DNA from: Rossellomorea vietnamensis NBRC 101237
GTDB lineage: Bacteria; Bacillota; Bacilli; Bacillales; Bacillaceae_B
Length of the DNA: 64,000 nucleotides
Assembly (NCBI RefSeq): GCF_001591825.1
Contig: NZ_BCVQ01000013.1
Location: 28,904 to 92,903 of the forward strand
Direction: 5' to 3'
The translations under genes and the position numbers were made by a program. The notes under the pieces are model-generated. The model was not told the DNA's origin, searched no databases, and saw nothing but the letters and a program-made list of their open reading frames with translations. Positions 60,945-64,000 of this stretch are shown here, piece after piece (position 1 is the stretch's first letter; the number at the start of each line of letters is the position of its first letter).

Positions 60945-60985
60945 TAGTGTGATATAAATATTCATTAAAAGAAAGGAAGATTTGT

Positions 60986-62158
60986 TTGAAGAAGCGTAAA
61001 CAAATTAGGGGTTCCCAGACTCCTACACCAACACCGACGGGTATTCCCTTGGATCAAAATGACCTAGCACCAGAATGTATCCGCGTAGACAAAGTATATG
61101 ACTGGGTGTTCTTTGCGAACAAGTATGAGAATAAGAACTTTATTCCAGATGAAGCATGTCGCGCAGCAGTCAGTGCAGCCTTAGCGGCAGGCATGAGAGT
61201 TGAGGTGCAAACTGCCCCGGTAAATCCTGCTGACGTCAGCGTTTCAGGTTCAATCATTGAAAATGGTAACCCTGGAAAAGTCCTTATTGTCTGGACAGTA
61301 CCTGTAGATGTGACAATCCTGATTGATGGAGTAGCGGAGTGTTCATTCACTGTGCGCACTCAGTTCACAGACGAAATCATGCTTTGTGTGCCGGTCGGAA
61401 TTACAAATGACAACTTAAATATCAGAGCGACTCAAGTTATTGCTACTTCCGGTGGAGTTTTGATGGGACCAGATCCATTTGGACCAATGATTCCATTGAA
61501 GGTCGTACTATGTAAAGATGTTCAAGTTGAGTATCCGGTCAAGCTTGAAGTATTGGCTAAATTCTGTTTCCCACGCCCTAACAATATTCCTGTACCAGAA
61601 GAAAGACTTCAATGTGACTTGAGCCTTCTTGAATTCCCTCGTCAATGCCCAGGTTTATTCCCAGTTGATAACTGTGAATGCCAGGCGACTGCTCTTGCTA
61701 GAAACGAAGATACACTAGCAGCTTTTGGTGCAGATACTGTAACAGGACTATCAACCCTCAGAGCAGAAATTTGTCAGGAATGCTCGCTTGCTGATAGCAC
61801 TTGGTCTTACTCATTCACTGATACAGAAGTAGGTCCTACACCGGCGCCGACTGGAACAGGATTCCAACCGGACTTCAGCTTCACTTTTGATCCATCATCC
61901 ATTGATAGCGTTACTTGCAGCGAGGATGGATTGACAGCTGTAGGAGAAGGTATCCGCTACTTTGATGGGGCACCTGAACAGTTGTTCTACGAATTACAAA
62001 TCGTTACAGGATTATTAGGTCCTATCTCAGAAGGCTTCCGCTTAATCTTAAGAAATACAGCTAATGTTGTAATCTTTGATAGTGGATATGTAGAAGCATT
62101 GGTTGAATTCGGTGAGTGTGACACATTTGCAGACTTACTTGGCGGATTGGATGATTAA
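60986..62158 (+). CDS. Cysteine-containing putative spore-surface protein, unknown family
   Basis: 390 residues. A short basic start (MKKRKQIRG), then Thr-Pro repeats (about 11-19), then two beta-rich regions (about 25-215 and 225-390) with 14 Cys, several near 'DNCECQA' and 'EICQECS'. A second Thr-Pro linker ('GPTPAPTGTG') lies about residue 287. No signal peptide or membrane helix, so it is cytoplasmic when made. With the SigK-like promoter this suggests a mother-cell-made coat or exosporium part. I recognise no named domain. TTG start at 60986 after GAAAGGAAG. Followed by a terminator. Confidence 0.8.
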   Translation: MKKRKQIRGSQTPTPTPTGIPLDQNDLAPECIRVDKVYDWVFFANKYENKNFIPDEACRAAVSAALAAGMRVEVQTAPVNPADVSVSGSIIENGNPGKVLIVWTVPVDVTILIDGVAECSFTVRTQFTDEIMLCVPVGITNDNLNIRATQVIATSGGVLMGPDPFGPMIPLKVVLCKDVQVEYPVKLEVLAKFCFPRPNNIPVPEERLQCDLSLLEFPRQCPGLFPVDNCECQATALARNEDTLAAFGADTVTGLSTLRAEICQECSLADSTWSYSFTDTEVGPTPAPTGTGFQPDFSFTFDPSSIDSVTCSEDGLTAVGEGIRYFDGAPEQLFYELQIVTGLLGPISEGFRLILRNTANVVIFDSGYVEALVEFGECDTFADLLGGLDD

Positions 62159-62166
62159 TTAAGTCA

Positions 62167-62197
62167 GGGAGAGAGGAAGCTCTCTCCTTTTTTTTTT
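62167..62197 (+). terminator. rho-independent terminator after the 390-aa gene
   Basis: GGAGAGA and TCTCTCC around GGAAGC, followed by ten T. Confidence 0.93.
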
Positions 62198-62253
62198 AAC
62201 ATGTATACAAACCATACATAAGATAATAAAAAAAATAAATGGAGGTGAATAAG

Positions 62254-63438
62254 ATGAGTGAGAAGGAGAGCAAGCCCGATTCATGGAAAGAAGGAACGGA
62301 AGTATTAAATGATATTCATTTGATATCTGAAGAACTCGAGTCTCTATACAATCATTATTCAAGGAGAATAAAAAGTGTGTCAGAAGAATTGTCCAGGGAA
62401 AGAGGAAAGCATAAGGTGTATCAATCAGAAATTGCGGAGAATCATCATACAATCCAGATGTTGACAGCACAGATTGAATATTTACTTCAGGATATCGAAA
62501 GAAAGCATCAGCTCTATATTCATCTGCAGAATGAGGAACATGTATCTGAAGAAATCAACTCAGACATTACAGAAGCGGAGCCTTCTGTTGAAGATATTCC
62601 TGAAGGGGATTTGTGGAAAGATTCTGATTATCTCCTTCCTACAGCCATCCCTGAAATAAGGGTGATCTATGAAAGCACTCATAGTCAAAATAAATCATTA
62701 CTTGAAAATGTGAAAAATGAAGCTATATCTTTGCTGATTGAAGCGAATGACTACTTTGTATCCGAGAGCAGTAAGTCCATTGAGGCGAAGATATATTCCG
62801 ATTATTTCCAGTCGCATTTGGAGTGGATAAGAAAGCAACGAACACAATACACTGTGGGAAAAAACGAAAGGTGGTATACAATTATGTGGAAATTTTTATG
62901 GGGGCAAGAAGAAAATAATCATCCGGAAATTCTTAAGAAACTTGGTTTGATCGAAGAACAATTAGTCACATACTCTTCCAAATTCAATGAAGTCAAGGAA
63001 TCTTTGAATCAGAGCAATTCGAGAGAGGAAACCACTCAAAATTACTTGCAGAAAATGAGTCAATTACATGATGAGTTAAAAAAAATCGAGGAACATTATG
63101 AGGAAGAACTCCATTCATTAAGGAACCAAATTGAAGAATTCAAACAGAGAGAATCAGATCTTGAACGACAAGTAACTTTATTAAATGAAAAATATACGGG
63201 TAAGCAGAAGGAAAGCAATCAGCGGGAAATCGAACTGGAACAAGAACTGGTGAAGCTTCGTCAAGATTTAAAAACACAATCTAATAGAAAAAATGACCTT
63301 TATAATAAAATGAAACAGCAGAGTTCGGTAAAAAAACAAATTCCTCAAGTAAATCCTCAATTTGAAGAATATGGTAATATCCCTATGGCTTCTGAAGCGA
63401 AACGAACGATGTTTAACCCAAATAAATACATCCGATGA
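62254..63438 (+). CDS. Coiled-coil protein with central non-coil region, unknown function
   Basis: 394 residues, no Cys seen. Coiled coil about 20-90; an acidic stretch about 95-125; a region about 140-225 with aromatic 'WYTIMWKFLWG' that could bind a membrane or partner; a second long coil about 235-350; and a tail ending 'MFNPNKYIR'. ATG 62254 follows GGAGGTG; the ATG at 62239 is part of that site. Next to the 44-codon ORF and JAMM gene, with only 20 bases between, so probably one transcript. No family recognised. Confidence 0.82.
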   Translation: MSEKESKPDSWKEGTEVLNDIHLISEELESLYNHYSRRIKSVSEELSRERGKHKVYQSEIAENHHTIQMLTAQIEYLLQDIERKHQLYIHLQNEEHVSEEINSDITEAEPSVEDIPEGDLWKDSDYLLPTAIPEIRVIYESTHSQNKSLLENVKNEAISLLIEANDYFVSESSKSIEAKIYSDYFQSHLEWIRKQRTQYTVGKNERWYTIMWKFLWGQEENNHPEILKKLGLIEEQLVTYSSKFNEVKESLNQSNSREETTQNYLQKMSQLHDELKKIEEHYEEELHSLRNQIEEFKQRESDLERQVTLLNEKYTGKQKESNQREIELEQELVKLRQDLKTQSNRKNDLYNKMKQQSSVKKQIPQVNPQFEEYGNIPMASEAKRTMFNPNKYIR

Positions 63439-63458
63439 TTTTGAAAGGGGGGGAGAAG

Positions 63459-63593
63459 ATGAATTCCAAGGATCAAAATAAACTATACAGGCAGTTAAAA
63501 AGCACACCCATTGGTATTAAAAAAGAACAAAGAAAACAGATGGAAGCGAAACGCACAAAGTTTAAATTCAAAGGATGCGGGTGTAACGCTTAA
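63459..63593 (+). CDS. 44-residue basic ORF ending in Gly-Cys-Gly-Cys-Asn-Ala
   Basis: ATG at 63459 has a strong AAAGGGGGGGAG site and reads to TAA at 63591-63593. The product starts 'MNSKDQNKLYRQLKSTPIG', is rich in Lys/Arg/Gln, and ends 'KFKGCGCNA'. It starts 20 bases after the coiled-coil gene and its last 83 bases overlap the JAMM frame. The good ribosome site argues it is real. Unknown family. Confidence 0.6.
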   Translation: MNSKDQNKLYRQLKSTPIGIKKEQRKQMEAKRTKFKFKGCGCNA

Positions 63594-63996
63594 AGAGAGA
63601 GTCTTTCTTTCCAGAGAACTGTACCAAGCAATAGTGACAGAATGTAAGAAAGAACTTCCCAATGAAGCATGTGGATTTATTTCCGGTCTTGATGAGAGAT
63701 GTAAACATGTTTGGCCCGCCAAAAATATTAACCCCAGTCCCTATACTTTTGCCATTGATCTAAATGAACAAGACAGGATACTGAACAAGGTGAAAAGAAA
63801 AAATGAAGACCTATTAGGTATGTATCATTCTCATCCTTATGGAAAAGCCGTGCCTTCTGAAGATGACATTCATCATGCTCCCAGTCAAAATATGTATTAC
63901 TTCATCCTAGCCCTGGGGAGAGTAAAGACAGACATCAAATGCTATAAAATCAGTAAAGATAAAGTGAAAGAAGTGGCCATTGAAATTTATGGCTAA
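63511..63996 (+). CDS. JAMM/Mov34-type metallopeptidase
   Basis: Up to 161 residues. The JAMM zinc site is complete: Glu52 in 'NEACGF' and H106-S-H108-x7-S116-x2-D119. JAMM enzymes cut isopeptide or peptide bonds, in bacteria often beside ubiquitin-like or sulfur-carrier proteins. The start is unresolved: TTG at 63511 is the only usual start codon before the domain and has no ribosome site, and it lies inside the 44-codon ORF in the +1 frame. The domain itself begins near residue 28 ('KERVFLSRELYQ'). Coupled translation or frameshift is possible. Confidence 0.82.
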   Translation: MVLKKNKENRWKRNAQSLNSKDAGVTLKERVFLSRELYQAIVTECKKELPNEACGFISGLDERCKHVWPAKNINPSPYTFAIDLNEQDRILNKVKRKNEDLLGMYHSHPYGKAVPSEDDIHHAPSQNMYYFILALGRVKTDIKCYKISKDKVKEVAIEIYG

Positions 63997-64000
63997 AAAG

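Larger units (their letters stand above)
60501..60985. other. Divergent gap in the accessory cluster
   Basis: 485 bases without a gene. It holds the ribosome site of the minus gene (60510-60516), a perfect hairpin (60575-60608), an AT-rich inverted repeat TTAATAGT/ACTATTAA (60849-60873), and a SigK-like promoter (60918-60944). Read on the minus strand, CATACATA-type sequence around 60530-60545 could be a sporulation -10, without a convincing -35. Confidence 0.65.

Overview
This window comes from the chromosome of a spore-forming, low-GC Gram-positive rod of the Bacillaceae. Three things point there. Gene order from rpsB to spoVS is close to that around rpsB-spoIIIE-recA-ymdB in Bacillus subtilis. 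Sporulation genes are present (dpaA, dpaB, spoIIIE, spoVS, ymxH, ylxY). Signals are of Bacillus type: strong AGGAGG ribosome sites, many TTG/GTG starts, U-tailed terminators and a DinR/LexA box before recA. I cannot name the species from the sequence alone. Nearly everything lies on the plus strand. The one clear minus-strand gene is near the right end.

Layout. 1-9000: end of rpsB, tsf, pyrH, frr, then the envelope and isoprenoid run uppS-cdsA-dxr-rseP, then proS. 9000-13400: polC. 13400-21150: the ribosome and transcription operon rimP-nusA-rnpM-ylxQ-infB-ylxP-rbfA, then truB, ribF and rpsO. Its promoter is followed at once by an imperfect terminator that fits NusA attenuation. 21150-26400: pnp, ylxY, the M16 protease mlpA and ymxH. 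26400-31500: dipicolinate synthase (dpaAB) and the aspartate pathway (asd, dapG, dapA), which make spore dipicolinate and the lysine/diaminopimelate precursor. 31700-37100: rnjB, tepA, ylzJ, spoIIIE. 37100-43120: a GntR-type regulator and a BMP-family ABC importer, probably for nucleosides, with two cre-like CcpA sites and palindromic candidate operators upstream. 43390-52230: the M16 pair ymfF/ymfH, then ymfI, ymfJ, ymfK, rodZ, pgsA, cinA, recA. 52680-55600: rny, ymdB, spoVS. 55700-59470: an M19 dipeptidase and a two-subunit 2-oxoacid:ferredoxin oxidoreductase.

The right end (59490-64000) is accessory and not recognisable as a named system. It holds a long coiled-coil protein on the minus strand, then on the plus strand a cysteine-containing 390-aa protein without a signal peptide, a second coiled-coil protein, a 44-codon ORF ending in a Gly-Cys-Gly-Cys tail, and a JAMM-type metallopeptidase. 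The ORF and the peptidase overlap out of frame. A good match to a late mother-cell SigK promoter precedes the 390-aa gene, so the cluster may act in spore surface assembly. This is the best candidate in the window for an undescribed system, but the functional link is inference.

Start codons were chosen by ribosome site, spacing and remembered lengths of family members. No alignment or database search was run.
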